Shown here in pieces: positions 32,066 through 45,390 of a stretch of DNA of 64,000 bases. Under the pieces are notes generated by a model, which did not search any database, was not told where the DNA came from, and saw only the letters and a program-made list of their open reading frames with translations. Position 1 is the first letter of the stretch, and the number at the start of each line of letters is the position of its first letter. A program made the translations under genes and the position numbers. Source of the DNA: Odiellus spinosus (taxonomy: Eukaryota; Arthropoda; Arachnida; Opiliones; Phalangiidae); contig CAWUCO010000289.1 in NCBI GenBank assembly GCA_963920705.1, forward strand, positions 186,001-250,000, in the 5' to 3' direction.

Positions 32066-33169
32066 TATGACGTAAAAATGGTCCTTTGCTGATAGTATTA
32101 ATCTACGGGCCTTTAAGGACTTTTATGGAATAAAGTGACTTTTGATATTATATGTAATAAATAATTAAAAACACTAGTTCCCTGAAAGATCGTATTCAAA
32201 TATAAACGTTGCCTGCTGCTACATCTTTCGTTGAAGTTAATTTTATTAATTTTTCATTTGTACACTAAAGGATTGAACGAGACTCTCGTTCGTATTAGGT
32301 CTTGGTAGTCGATTAAACAGTTTCGAAATATTTATAGGGATAATGAGAGCCTCGATTTACGCGTGCTGACAATCACGTTTGGTAACCATTTTCCCGCAGC
32401 TGGTTCACTCTCTGTAGTTCACCTTAATTTGGCAGCGCGTATAAACCTACTCTTTCCTTTATCTCTAAGAATTGTTTACTTAGAAATATAGGTAGCGTTA
32501 CTATAAATATTCGGTAAACACTAAAATGTGAATAGAGTAACGAGACCGCCTTTGCCAAAAATAATAAAAAAATTCGCACGAATTCTCAACTCTTACCTAT
32601 GACGACGACTTGACGACATGCGCCAATTTAGTGGTGCGTGAATGTACCAGTAGAACGAAGAAGAAAACGGGGGGAAGCTAGTAGCTAGAGACCAGAAAGC
32701 GGTAAGCGAGTTTCAATGGGAAAACATGCAGTCCAATACTCCTTCTCCCTATATTCTCCTAGTTTCTACTACTTTGATATAAAAGAGTGTCTATTTCTTT
32801 GTATTTACGTGTATTATTAACGAAGGCACCCACAAAAGTTTGCTTTAGGGTCATTACGTTAAATATTTGATACGCGTCTCTATTTGAATATCGATACGGT
32901 TTATTTATACAGGTTTTTACTCATTTGAGATTTGATAAGCGGGTTTAAAATGTTTTTCGAGGCGCATCCCCAAACTAACACACCATAAGCAAATAATGAC
33001 TGTGATTAAATATCACTTGAGTGGAAATTTAAAGTTTAACGTTCTCAATCTCTACTTTATTTTTTAAAATGCTTGTGTTTTGCGACTAGGATGTGCTTTA
33101 AAGAATTGTTTCGCCTTCCATGCCCAGTTTTTTGTCGATGCGATTCAATATTAAATTTTTTTATCCCTA
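32066..33169. other. AT-rich stretch, nothing recognised
   Basis: No gene or element recognised on either strand. Confidence 0.4.
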
Positions 33170-33485
33170 GCTCGATCTAACCCGTCCCTCTTGTAGTATT
33201 TTAGGCTAGGTTAGTTAATCTCTCGCCCATACCTCCAACTAGTTAATCCCTCGGGCTACCTATTCCATCATGTAATTTTCAAGGTAAGGTTAAATTAGGT
33301 TAAATAATCCCTGGAAATAGCCCATCCCTCCAACTATCCCTAGCTCGGGCTAACACGTTCTTCTTGTAATATTTAAGGTAAGATTAGATTAGGTTAGGTT
33401 AGTTAATCCCTTGAATTAGCCCATCCCTCTTTTATTACTTAGGATAAGGTTAGGTTAGTTAATCTCTGTCTTTCGAGATTTACAC
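33170..33485 (+). repeat. ~100-bp tandem array with TTAGG-like core
   Basis: Three units of CCATCCCTC, a TTGTAATATTTAAGGTAAG block, then TTAGGTTAGTTAATCCCTCG. The single unit in the middle of the MITE at 35819-36054 is clearly related, as is, inverted, part of 45890-46030. Confidence 0.7.
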
Positions 33486-33599
33486 CAGAGTCTCTATTAC
33501 TACTAGATTTAATCCTCAATTAAACGCTATAATTTTTATTCAGCATTAGTAAGAATTATGGTTCAATAAAGCAAAATAGCGAAATGTGGAAAAGGTGTA

Positions 33600-34170
33600 T
33601 ATTTTTGGTGAAAAAGGGACAGAAATTAAACAAAAAAGAGGTTGCTTCGCACCCTTAAAAGGGCTCTTTATCTAACTTGAATCAATCCCGTGAAGGGACA
33701 CAAATTAATTGTTAGAGAAAGAGCAATTTCATATATTTAAAATTATAGTTAGCCGATTTAGTCTACTACTTCAAAGATTTTATTGTTAATATATATTTTC
33801 CAAAAACGGATGAAGACTACCTAGGAAATCTTCCTCTTATTGATGTTATTTTTAAATTCTATCAGTATCACTTATAATATTAGCTAAAGATGGAGTTCCT
33901 TTAATGTAGTCCTAGGTCATTTTTATCCGTTTCTAGGAAAATATATAATAACAATTTATAATGATCATGATCATTATAAATTGTTATTATATATTTTCCT
34001 AGAAACGGATAAAATGATCATAATCATAATCATGATAATTTGAAGTAGTAGACTTAATTTGATATTGCTCTTTCTCTAACAATTAATTTGTGTCCGTTCA
34101 CGGATTTGATTCTAGTTAGATAAAGAGCCCTTTTTAAGGGTGCGAAGCAACCTCTTTTTTGTTTAATAGG
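33600..34170. mobile_element. Inverted-repeat element F1 with a perfect central palindrome
   Basis: Left arm (33609-33775) holds GAGGTTGCTTCGCACCCTTA, AAGGGACACAAATTAATTG and GTCTACTACTTCAAA; the right arm (about 34036-34167) is its complement. The centre 33923-34012 is a palindrome with 45-bp arms that match without mismatch around the TGATCA core at 33962-33973. No coding sequence. A foldback-type element. Confidence 0.8.
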
Positions 34171-34315
34171 CCTAATTAAGCAAGATCGAAAGTACCCATT
34201 TTCTAAATGTTTTAATAACATTTTATGTCCCTTTGCGAGTTTGACCCTGGCAAGTTTATATTCCATTTATAAGAACGCGCAAAGGCCTCTTTTTGTATAA
34301 TTACTCGGGGAATAA
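34171..34315 (-). repeat. Related module next to F1
   Basis: TGTCCCTTTGCGAGTTTGA and CCTCTTTTTGTATAATTA repeat the terminal pattern of F1 and F2 at lower identity. Confidence 0.5.
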
Positions 34316-35818
34316 ATAATTTGATTTTTCTCAACTTGTTACTAGATACGAATACCTTTGATTAAATGGGGTAGTTTTGTTTATTCAGAAAAACCAATTA
34401 ATACTGCGTCGCGGAAACGCTAAAAGAATGAATATTAATGTTGCAAAAGATATCGCAGTTAGAACGAAAGCGACACTTCTACTCAAAACATTAGAGGGAG
34501 TATGGAACTGGGAGAATTTGAATATAGAGAATCCAGTTTTTTCAAATACAGGTATGATTACAATTATGGTAATAATTTTAAGTTTAATCCTAATGGAAAA
34601 ATAAATTTGGAACAAAACAGTATTGAGATGCGGAGTGAAGTATTGTCTAAAATTCACTAAAAATATTAGCCTCTTATTTTCGAGATCATTTGAATATTTA
34701 TAAAAAGAGGGGAAATTTAAATTTTGTCATAATTGCAGTTTTTTTCGGATAAATTAACGACAGAGATTTCAAATTTCCATAAAATATTCCATTTCTTTAT
34801 AAAAACGAGATCTATAACACCTCAAGCGGTTAAAATCGGGAAAAACGGAATTGACTCAACGCATACAGGGTTCGACATAATAAAACCCAGCCCAGTGAAA
34901 CCCATCAAATAAAACCCTATTTGAAAACCATTTTTTAAATTCAAACACGAGAATATTTATTATCTAATTTGGAACAAATTTAAAAAAAAATTACCAATGC
35001 TTTGGCTCAGCACGACAATACCTATATACTTTAAATAGCTTTAAGGCTTTCTCTGTTCCAAATCTATTTCGTAACTTTGACCATACTATTCCATATGACG
35101 AAAAAACTCTTAAGTGACGCAGAGCTTGCTGGGCAGCATCAGCAAAAATATTGTTTATCAATATAATTTGCACTAAAAATGAAAAACCCATTAAGACTCG
35201 GTGGGCTTGGCTTTTCCGGCGAAAATTGTATTAAATCTTAATTTATCCGAAATTCAAGAGAAGTCAACTTCGCCTTGAGGACCCATGCTTACACGCTGGA
35301 AAATTTCGAAAGAAATTTAAAGAATATATTCTCGAAGAATCAATTTAAGTTCTTAACATTTTCTTGACTGATGAAATACGGCCATCAAAGCCCGAGAAAC
35401 TCATACGTGTGGTTCCTAAACATATTATATTCAACAATGATCACGTAATTTAAATTATGATCGCCATTCTTGCGTGTACTTTTCGTTCATATGCGCGTTG
35501 AGCCAATATCTGTTATTTTCCCAATAAAGGAATGGTAGCAATCGTTTCTGCTTTTTTTGAGTGTTATCTCACGACAAAGTTCCTGTATTTCAGCCTGCGC
35601 CAGTCCTTATTTCAGTAGTATTTACGAAAGTCCTCACAAAACCTCGCGATAGGTCTGATATTTTATCCCCCGCAAGTGTTTTCAGAGCTTTCGATACTTA
35701 AATTTTTGTTTTAGCATTTTTCATATATATTTAAGTATGAAGATTGCTGCTCAGTCTTTTTGATTTAAAAATATTTTTTGGTTATAACCAGTGTCATCAA
35801 GTTTATACTATTAATGTA
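34316..35818. other. AT-rich stretch, nothing recognised
   Basis: No convincing gene. Open frames on both strands of 34377-34657 overlap and resemble no family. Confidence 0.4.
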
Positions 35819-36054
35819 GGTAAGGTTCCAATTGCGCAGTTCCCTTTTGCGCAGGTTTCCATTCGCGCTTTTTTCATTTGCGCAGTGTTCATTTACAGGT
35901 TATGCTAGGTTACGTTAGTTAATCACTCGAACTAGCCTGTCCCTCTTGTGGACAGCTCGAATGGCAAACTGCGCAAATGGAAAAATTGCGCGAATGGAAC
36001 CGCACAAATGGAAATACGCAGATGGGGCACCGCGCAAGCGGACTCAAACCTTAC
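35819..36054. mobile_element. Palindromic MITE with TTGCGC arms
   Basis: GTAAGGTT (35820) and AACCTTAC (to 36054) form the ends; the arms contain ATTTGCGCAG and CCATTCGCGC units, in complement on the right. TGTA on both sides (35815-35818, 36055-36058) may be the target duplication. Its centre is one unit of the TTAGG-like array at 33170-33485. Confidence 0.75.
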
Positions 36055-36412
36055 TGTATTGCCTCGTTGAATTTAAATTTTCAAACTTTCAAAAATTACA
36101 GAATTTGAGTTTTCAACTATTCAAATTGCGTTCAAAAAGTGGCGCGTTAAAATATTTTTGTCATTTTCATCCAGGCTTTTATCCCTAATAAAATAAAAAT
36201 GGAATTAAAGCGCTCCAGTCCCATTGGGTCGAATCCCTTTCGACCAAAAAACCAGCATGGAGATAGCCGATGAAATTTAAGGGGGAGAACTACTAGGGGG
36301 TGTTGTGATTCTAGGACTTCAGGTGGCGCTATAACCTATACAAGTTATTGCATGGAGGTTTTAGAATGGATTTTGCATGTTTTAGGAGTTTTTCGACTGT
36401 AGTATAGTTTAC
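36055..36412. other. Unassigned DNA
   Basis: No gene or repeat recognised. Confidence 0.4.
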
Positions 36413-36425
36413 TGTCATAAAGCCA

Positions 36426-36880
36426 GCCCCCTCCTCTCCCACCTGTCGTGCACAGGGTGGGGGAGAGTGTCGTTTTCTTGTCGTGGTGAGGGGGCCCGAG
36501 TTCTACGACAAGCCCTAGTTCCGCCAATGCGACACGGCCGCTTAGCCTTCCCAATAGAATCTGTCTCTCAGTCAGGGAACAACAGCTTCTCATGAATTTG
36601 AGTTGCTTCCCCGATTCGGTCCGTGCAGGCGGTGGTTACACATAGGGGGTTGGTGCTCAAGTGGGGTCTTGGACGCCACGGCCATGCTCCACCTTTTGCG
36701 CTTTCCCCCCGCACGAGTGCGAGAACCTTTATTCCCTTCTCTGGGTTTCATACCTTCGGTTCTCGTTCCGGGCCCCGTAGTGCGACTCAAGTAGCGGACA
36801 AATGATGACGTCGCACATGCGAGTGGCGGGGGCGGCAAGGAACGAGTTTTCCGGTACGCCTACTAAACAAACAGTTCTGA
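36426..36880. mobile_element. GC-rich insert between 13-bp direct repeats
   Basis: TGTCATAAAGCCA occurs at 36413-36425 and again at 36881-36893, bracketing 455 bp that are much richer in G+C than the flanks. A 13-bp duplication is the length range made by LINE-type retroposition. There is no poly(A) end and no recognised gene; short open frames occur on both strands. Confidence 0.5.
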
Positions 36881-36893
36881 TGTCATAAAGCCA

Positions 36894-39800
36894 AGGGACT
36901 GAAAGTAGAAATACAAATTGAAACGGTAAACTGAGACTAAGCGCTATAGAAGACGTTAGCCTTTAGCTCAATTGGTTCTATTATTGTAAAGTTATAATCG
37001 GGTAAGGGGATTCATTTTGAAGCATTGAGAAAGTAAACTAAATACTAGTTGTAGAGTCCATTTTACGGATTTTAACTATTTATACGTTGGAAATTCTCAA
37101 CTGTTTTTGAAAGTTTATCCCAACTATTTTATTCGTTTATTTGGGAAATATCAACGTGCAAGAAGCCGTAGAGGCTTGTAGACAAGGTAATAACACCTAA
37201 TTTGGCGAGAAAAAAGTATTTTTGAAGGATACATTAATTGTGTTACAAACTTAAAGACTATTAATATTCTTACGGAGTTTGAGATTGATTCGTTGAAGTT
37301 GTTTATGGTTTTTAGACAAAAGTTTTATAATTCGTTAGGTTTAGGAGAATAACAGTCGATATATACTAATAATATAGCATTATTATTTAAATTGTAAGTT
37401 TATCCAGTACTTATTTCAAGTTAAGTTAAAGATTTTAAGACAGTGAAACTCTTTAAATCTTCAATTTCCAATTATTTGACAAGCGGATCATCTTAACGAT
37501 GGCCTAAATGCGACGTCAAATAAAGTGGTGAATTTATTCTCACTCAAGCCGATTAGTGATGGAACGTTTTAAGACCGCTGGGATTTTGGGGGGGGGGGCA
37601 TCATTTATTTTATATTAACACTATTACAAGTTAAGTTAAAGAGTTCAAGACAGTGAGATTCTTTTAAGTGCCAAACATTTTGGCGCTGAACAATTTGAAG
37701 CCCATACATTTAGGCGCTGCAGTTTGGGCGCCGGACTATTAGGCACCCGTATATTTAAGTGCAAAACAGATCGAACATTTAAGGTCGCTGATTGGGTATG
37801 TGTACACCGTTTCTATTCCATTGCTCCAAACCTAATCCCATAGACGGGAGAACTCGCGGATTAATGATTCGGTCAAAGAGGACAATCTCATTTGACAGAA
37901 AAATATGTTCAACCACAAAGGCAGCGACTATTTAAGACTATCCAACACAATCAAGGTCTTTAACTGGTCACCCATTTTCCAATGTTGTGTAAATTTTATT
38001 ACTAAAGGTTAAAATAGAGGATGAAACACTGTATTAGTCTCTACCCCAACCGTGAAAACAGGCACGAAAGTAAAAATCCCTTCTGGTACTCTAGTCATTT
38101 AATCAAAGCTCTAAACACCAAAATCTACGTTCACAAAAAAAACTAAAAAAACTCAAAATCTAAACGAAATTCTAAAATTTAATCAAGCGAGGAAAAAGTA
38201 AACAAAATCCTAAAAGAGATAGACAAGAACATGGCAAAATTATCTGTGGGAGTGTGAAAAACAATCACAAAACATGTTGGTCCTATCAATGCAAAATAAA
38301 AATAAATGAACACAACTTTAATAAAGGGACGAACTTCTGATTAATAATGATTAAGAAGCGTCCGAATTAAGAAACACTTTCTCCAATACTGCGAGTGACA
38401 CCGCCTATTTTTCTTTTTAATTCTTTCCTAATGATTTGTCCTCTGGGGTAGATGGTATTCCAGACTTTGTAACGAAATATTTTTGGCTAGGTTTAAATAA
38501 AGATTAAATTAAGTAGGAAAACGAATTAAATTTAAAGGTTGATTAAAATTAAATACTCGCTACAAGGTTTAAATAAAATATGGTCCGGGTCTCGCCTACC
38601 TTTTCACTATTGGGAGGTGGCGAACTAAACATTAATAATAAACTGTTGTCTAGGGGAATTTGTATTAAAGGTTAAGGTAGATTAAAAATAATAGAGGATT
38701 GAAGTTTGCCAAGATATTTAATAAAACTAACACATTAACAATCAGAAATTTAAATATAACAATACATAATAAACAAAACAATTAAATGAACTTATTTGAA
38801 TAAAGCCCATAAGGCTTTGCGGCGTTCTTTTAGCGTTAATTATATGCCGCTTAAAAGGCATGAAGAATAATTAATTCGAAGCGCACAAGGCTTGATAAAT
38901 TATTTAGATAAAAGCGCATGAGGCTTGCTAGATAATAAAGTTATCGAACATACGGTTTCGAAGGTACAATAAAAATATTAAACATATTTACGATACACGT
39001 CACACGGCGTAGTTTACGGAGTCCTTCAGAAGAGGTACGGCTTTTGTTAATTAAATTAACGACGTGCTTCAAAATATAATGATAGCGAACTTCCGCGCTC
39101 CGACCATACCGTCGCAGTAAAAACATTTTGTTCCTGGTGAGCCCGAAGGGCACCACCGTCCAAATTAGTATCTGGATTTCATCTCTTTTTGATATCTTCG
39201 TTTTCGCGCCAAGTCGCGCTTTTTCATCACGGGCACACGTGGTCCCAAAAATACCCAAACGGGCCATTCAAAATGACCTCATCTCTGAGATCTTGAAAAC
39301 CCGCACGTCACAGTTCACATATCACACTTTTACAATATACATTAGAAACATAATACAATAGACAAGGCTTGGCAACCTTCAACTTTGGGGTTAAAGAAAA
39401 TATTTGGGGTTTTAAAAGTAACATGGCGACTAGGTGGCGAGAGAGCGTACACGTTGTATTAGTAGGTATAGGTTAAGCTCGTATTCATGAATAGGAGAGG
39501 CCCTGCAGAAGCCTTTCTATTTCTAGCTACCCTGGCATTGTTAAAGGGGTAAGGGGCGAGGATTAGCCACCGGTCGCGCTTGTTAAACAAGTTTGACAAA
39601 ATGGTTTTTCCCTTCTTTCCTTACAAGTGCGAGCAGGTGCAATATTTAAGAAATGAATAAGTTTAAGATATTTTAAAGGGGTACTGAACTTATTTGTTAA
39701 CGGATAATAAAATAATTTTAAATCTAGATAATTAAGCGTTACAACTTCATAATTAAGGGGTGTGCTGACCTATATTAACACCTTTTGTAACATATGTAGA

Positions 39801-40792
39801 TAACCTTTCCCTAGAGCTGGAAAAAATTTCCCCTATTCTGGAAAGTAGACTTAGTCACTCCCATCTTTAAACAGGGCTTTGAAAGAGACTCGTCAAATGA
39901 TTCTTGATATGATAATGTGCAAGAAACAATACAGTTGGTTTCAGGTAAATTTACCATAATCCCCACACGGCTTCTCTTACGATAGTACCAAATGTCAGGG
40001 TTTCTCGCTGAACACTAGTATAAACATTTTCATTATACCAATCCAAGAACGAATCTCAGCCATAAAGAACATTGAGGGATAATGTTAGCGTCCGGTATGT
40101 GGTGAACCATGCCAATTCTTGATAAATGTCTAATTTCTTCAAAATCGGTGGCGGTATATTTGCAAAGTTTAGCTTTCAAAAACAATGAAAAATATTTGAG
40201 ATCAATACATCGAGATTTCCGAAGTTTTTCCAGTTATTGATTCGGTATTCTTTGCTTTTTAAATTATAAGCGTAGAAACTGTTTGTGGTAGGGCCCAGCG
40301 AACCATTAATTCCAAATCGAATATTTTCCCAAATAATTGGAGTTGAATCGTAGTATTGACACTACATTAAAGATTCAAAAATTTGTAACGTCGTTTTTGA
40401 ATCTCATATCGAACCTTTCACGTTTTAACCACTCGAACCAAATGCCGAATCGAATTATATTCGAGAAATAGCATGGAAGCAAAAATTCCATTCGTAAACT
40501 CAAATAAAAACAGTCAAATCGAATATCAAATTTCCTAAATTATAAGGATATTTTAAATCCATTTCGTCCATTACCAAAAATTTAAACATATATTAATATT
40601 TTTTCTAAACTCCAACCATTACAAATATAATTTTCGTACATTTGGAAATCGAATGAAACATTACGACATCGACATCGAATTATTTCTGAATTCACAAATT
40701 GAAAAACTTGAAGTGATTCAAGGCACAACTTTTTTTTTATTTTGTTTTATAATACGAGTATAAAAACAGAGATTATCATAATGAGAAACTAG
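36894..40792. other. 3.9-kb stretch without recognised gene
   Basis: Contents seen: a G10 run at 37588; GGCGC-rich degenerate units at 37670-37760; short repeats of AAGCGCANNAGGCTTG at 38870-38930; a 108-codon minus-strand frame (38941-39267), slightly GC-richer than its surroundings, of unknown nature; many TCGAAT words at 40300-40700. None supports a named feature. Confidence 0.4.
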
Positions 40793-41812
40793 GGTGGTGG
40801 CGGGTAATTCCGTCCAATTCTAATTCCGTCCGCTTTGTTTCAAAAATGTGAATCTTTAATTTGGGTTGCTCAAATTAAACGAAAAAGGACTTATTTTAGA
40901 CACTGAAAAACTCCCCGTCAGAAAAAAAAATATTTCAAGGCCACATGACAAGGGTCGGATAAGATACGACTATAATTAACAAAGTAGCGATTTGTTCTGA
41001 TTAAATTAATGCCAATTTAAGGGAATGAAGCTTTTATGACTTCGGAAATAAGGATTTAAAACAATCACGGAAATTGTACAGATACGAACCCGATACCACT
41101 CGAAAATCCAGTTCTTTAGCTATAAAATACGCGTCTCCGATCTCATCTTGCCACCGTATTTAATTATTTGTCGAAGATTATAAAAAACAACCGACAGGGG
41201 CCAATTCCGTCCACTCGAAACAAAATCGAATTTAAAGTTAATTAACTTCAAAATAACTAATTAAAACGCGAATTTGCGAGCTCTTCAATCATTCACGATT
41301 GACAATTCAATAATTTAAAAGCAGATAGCGTGTTTTTCCCGCTGTCATTCAGGACTGGAAATATTTTTAATGCGAATTCAGTATAGAGGGCGGTAGTGTT
41401 TCGTAGCAATATTTTCAAAAAAGGCTTAGTACATAACATGGTGCGGTTTTTACTGTGTGGGTGTTTTAGTTGCCTTTGAAACTGAATAAAATATTAACAA
41501 TTTAATAAACGGAAGTTGTCCGGAAATTAGACGCTTCTTATTTACGGGTGGACGGGTATTACCCGTCACTGTCCGGCGATTAGACTCAGGCCGGACGGAA
41601 TTACACTCTTCTGGACGGAATTGGCCGCCTCGACTGACTTTGAAAAACGTCTCGTATCTTTTAAACCAATCAAAATTAAGGAAAGCAAACTAGCTTAAAA
41701 TACGCCCAAAAGTTCAATTTTTAATACGATATTCCTTAATTGGACACAGTTAACATTGGGAGAGTTTTCTTGGTGATTATATAAAAAGCGGACGGAATTA
41801 CCCGCCACCACC
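40793..41812. mobile_element. Non-autonomous DNA transposon with GGACGGAATT subterminal repeats
   Basis: GGTGGTGGCGGGTAATTCCG at 40793 is matched in reverse complement to 41812; the shared inverted end is 23 bp, longer on the right. ATTCCGTCC repeats inside both ends (40815, 41206, 41590, 41612). About 1,020 bp, no coding sequence. TAG lies outside both ends but one base further out on the right, so the target duplication is unclear. Confidence 0.8.
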
Positions 41813-43287
41813 ATAGATATTAATTTACAAAGAACCCCCCCCCCCCCATTTTTAACATTGAAAATGCTTTAGGTTGGTTTATTTAAAATTCCCTTATATG
41901 ACAAAATTCATGCTGCTGAACAATAAGGTTAAATTTTCAAAAATCTACTGTTCTCACCCTGGCGGCTTCTGAATGAAGTCAAATACAGATATCAAAAACT
42001 ATTTTACTCGAAAGCGATACATAACATATTTAAGGAAATCTTTTTTTTATTGGTTTTTCATGATGATCAATTGAAATATACCACTCGCCAGGGAAAATTT
42101 CAAATATGCGCCTCAGAAACTGTAACGCTTAAATCTAGCCATGGCTTTGCCTTTGGTTTTGTTTGATTATTTTATTTTTCCCAACTTTCGATATCGTATA
42201 TATAAACAGGAAATATTTCATACAATGTTTAAATCATGTGAAATGTTGAGAAGCCTACTTTTAGCCCCTGCAGGCTCCTAAAAGTTGGATAAAGATTATA
42301 CACACTAGTATTTTTTCTCATCATACCTATAGTATTATTAATAACCATTTTTGGTAATGGCTGTTATCACCACGAAAATAAACAATCATAGTACTCATAT
42401 ACTCATCTTTCACCGTGGGTCGATTACAGAACAAAATCTACTTTAACTTATTTTTACTGTGTAAAACAATTCGCAGTAAATTGTTGGCAAACTCGATAAA
42501 AATGATAGGATTGAGGAATTTTTAAAAATAATAATATTAAATCAAATTTCGTAGGTTTGCGCGAGAGTTTCCGGCAAATTACGGAACAAGTGACGTAAGA
42601 AAATTCTATTTAATGTTACAGTACAGAAGCCACGTGGTTTTAATAACATTTTCGAGTAAGTTTACTCAACAGGGTTTCTTTAAAATTAATTAATGAGAAT
42701 TATAAAGATTGTTTGAGTAGATATCGCGTTTAAAATAAAATAACGCTTCTATCTGATTTTTAAATTATTGTTCTTGGTTTTAAACAACTACAAAGTTGAC
42801 CTATCTTTTTGTTCTTATTATTCGATTCTTCCAGTATTACTAATAGTTAAAGATCGATCGAATCCCTAAATATATAGGTATAAAAAAGTTTCTTTGAAAG
42901 ATTTTAAACAAATTTCCAGTAGTTTTCAAATATAAGCCGCCATAAAAAGTTAAGAGATATGAAAATTTAATAGAACTTTTTTAATTATGCCTAAAAATAT
43001 ATTGGAAGGTAAAATGCACAAATAATCGTAGAAGCTCAAACAGATTAAAGACAATTTATTTCATAAAAATATTAATGTGAAGTACCGTATATTCCAATAA
43101 AGTTTTTTTAATTAAAAAATTAACAATTAATTGTTTCTTCGGTCGATTTCATCCGTTTTTTTCGAAAGCATTTAATAGTTATAAAATCTTTTGAGTAGAA
43201 GACAAACCACTTTAGCCTCTAAAATAATCACATTATTATTATGCGTTTATCAGAATATATTTAATCAAATCTTTGGAGTAGTAGAAT
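41813..43287. other. AT-rich stretch, nothing recognised
   Basis: A C-run at 41828; no gene or element recognised. Confidence 0.4.
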
Positions 43288-44132
43288 ATTATACAAAAAC
43301 GTTGTTTTGCTTCGCACTTGAAAAAAGTGCATATATAGGCAAGAAATTCAAACCCGTGAAGGGACAGAAATTAAAATTATCGTTGAAAGATATATGATAG
43401 CCACAGCCTAAGAAATTAGAAAGATATAGTTATTGAAATTAATATGAATAAAAATTATACAAAAAAATGACCTATATATTCGGCCTATCGAAACTTTATG
43501 TAGAAGTCATTCTATTGGAGAATTTACCCTTCGAAATTGTAACTTTTTTCTAGAGTTGAAAGCCTATACATGCTCGGAACGGTAGAATAGCATAATACCA
43601 AATAGTTGCATCTCGCGTATTTCAAATTATTAGTTCTTGGAGTGAAGAATTATAATATCATAACAAAGGTTACCTTTTGGATCGGCTGCTTACACTAAAC
43701 AATCCTTTGCGAACACGTTATTGTCACTTGGCACCACTACCAAAGTTATGAGGACTCAAAGTTATGACGACTCTTACATTTTCCCTTCTCCTAGACTCAC
43801 ATGGCGATAAATGCAGTTTTCAGTGTGTAAATGCAAGCACTGGCATCTTTATATTGTTCACATTATTTACCTCTATTTTCTTTAGTGGAAAATATAACTG
43901 TGAAAGACTTCTACATAATTTAAAGTTTCGATAGGCCGAATATATAGGTCATTTTTTTGTATAATTTTTATTCATATTAATTTCAATAACTATATCTTTC
44001 TAATTTCTTAGACTGTGGCTATCATATATCTTTCAACGATAATTTTAATTTCTGTCCCTTAACGGGTTTGAATTTCTTGCCTATATATGCACTTTTTTGA
44101 AGTGCGAAGCAAAACAACGTTTTTGTATAATT
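43288..44132. mobile_element. Inverted-repeat element F2 (~230-bp arms)
   Basis: Arms 43288-43520 and 43905-44132 are near-perfect complements, with TTGTTTTGCTTCGCACTTGA, AACCCGTGAAGGGACAGAAA and GATAGCCACAG. The terminal pattern is that of F1, but the sequence differs, so F1 and F2 are cousins. The 380-bp loop is non-coding. Confidence 0.85.
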
Positions 44133-45319
44133 TGTGTTTGCTTTTGGAAAACTTAAACACTAGTAAATCAATTAACGCATTTTATTTAGTGTTAGGTAAT
44201 TAAAATGATAAATTTACAATTTTAAATTTAAATAATTTAATTAATATGATTATTACATAATGTAAAAACTTTATAATTGTTGTTCTAAATTATGGAGCCC
44301 TATAACTGTGGTTTAATATTAAATATACTATGGTGGACGCGACATCTCGATCGCAGCACGTTATTCGATCTTTTTATAAGTAAATTGAATCAGTTCTTAC
44401 TAATTTCCGGGTAAGTTTTAAATTTATTTCTAGTTTAATATTTGACTGGTGGATTGGGCCTATTTAAACGATAAGGAATCGATAAAAAAAATCACTTGTT
44501 ATTAGGTTGCATGCTCCCTTTAAGTTGTTAAACATATTTTGAAAATCCCGCCAATTTTTATAAACTAATTAATGTTTTATGTTTGTCTCAGAGTCCATTT
44601 TACTAAGGCATTTTGTAAATACCATCTCTATGTATCATTTGGGCTAATGTCAAATACCCCAGCTTATGTACCCTCGGGAAATAATATATATAAATTGTTG
44701 ATATATAAAAAATATTAAGCTGATATTATACAAGAAAAAAAATCCGTCTTGCTATAATCACAATATGTAGAATACTAGACAAGTGCTGTCTATCTCTTTT
44801 TAACGAAAGCGTATGTCGCTTGTATTTCCTGCCTTTTACTTTATTATTTTTATATAATTAGACTGTTTAGTTTTTTGTCCAACTCATTCATACCTTATCT
44901 CTTTCCAATTTTTACATTTTCTATATAGCATTGTTCAACCTTATTTTGCAGAGCGTAAAAAGCTAAAACCCTGAATCTCTTATCGATGCGTTTCTTAGTG
45001 ATATATTAGAGATAGACTTAGAGTACCGGCTTAAAAGCTAGCCCATTTCCCTCTCTTTCTAATGCAAACTATCACTGAAACAGACTCGCGGTCGGACGAA
45101 GAAGACGAAGACGAAGAAAATCTCAGTTATCACTATGACAATTTTTTCCACCTCATAAGACAAATCGCCATAGACTTTTCTGATGAAATATTGAGACACC
45201 TATATATAAAACAGGCCTGCCGGCCTGTTTTTAATATCATTAACTATGATTTTAAAGTCATCAAACTTTTATTTTTCTATCAATTAAACTCCATTTACGG
45301 GTTCAACCCGAATCAGATG
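44133..45319. other. Mostly non-coding, with one acidic open frame
   Basis: The plus-strand frame 45062-45334 starts MQTITETDSRSDEEDEDEEN. The acidic start is simple sequence (GAAGAC repeats) and the rest matches nothing known, so I do not call it a gene. Confidence 0.35.
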
Positions 45320-45390
45320 AAGCACCATTTATAAGGGTGCAAAGCAACCTCTTTCTTTGTATAATTTCTGTCCCTTTTTCAGAAAAAATA
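45320..45390 (-). repeat. Single F1/F2-type terminal module
   Basis: AAGGGTGCAAAGCAACCTCT and TATAATTTCTGTCCCTTTTT match the end of F1 in reverse complement (33600-33655). No partner arm nearby. Confidence 0.7.

Noticed and set aside
36960-37010. tRNA or SINE promoter: TTAGCTCAATTGGTT resembles an A box
   Set aside because: No B box and no cloverleaf can be drawn downstream.
38941-39361. 108-codon minus-strand gene
   Set aside because: No recognisable domain and overlapping plus-strand frame; left as unassigned.
45062-45334. Acidic protein gene
   Set aside because: Acidic start is a simple GAAGAC repeat; no homology, no splice or promoter support.
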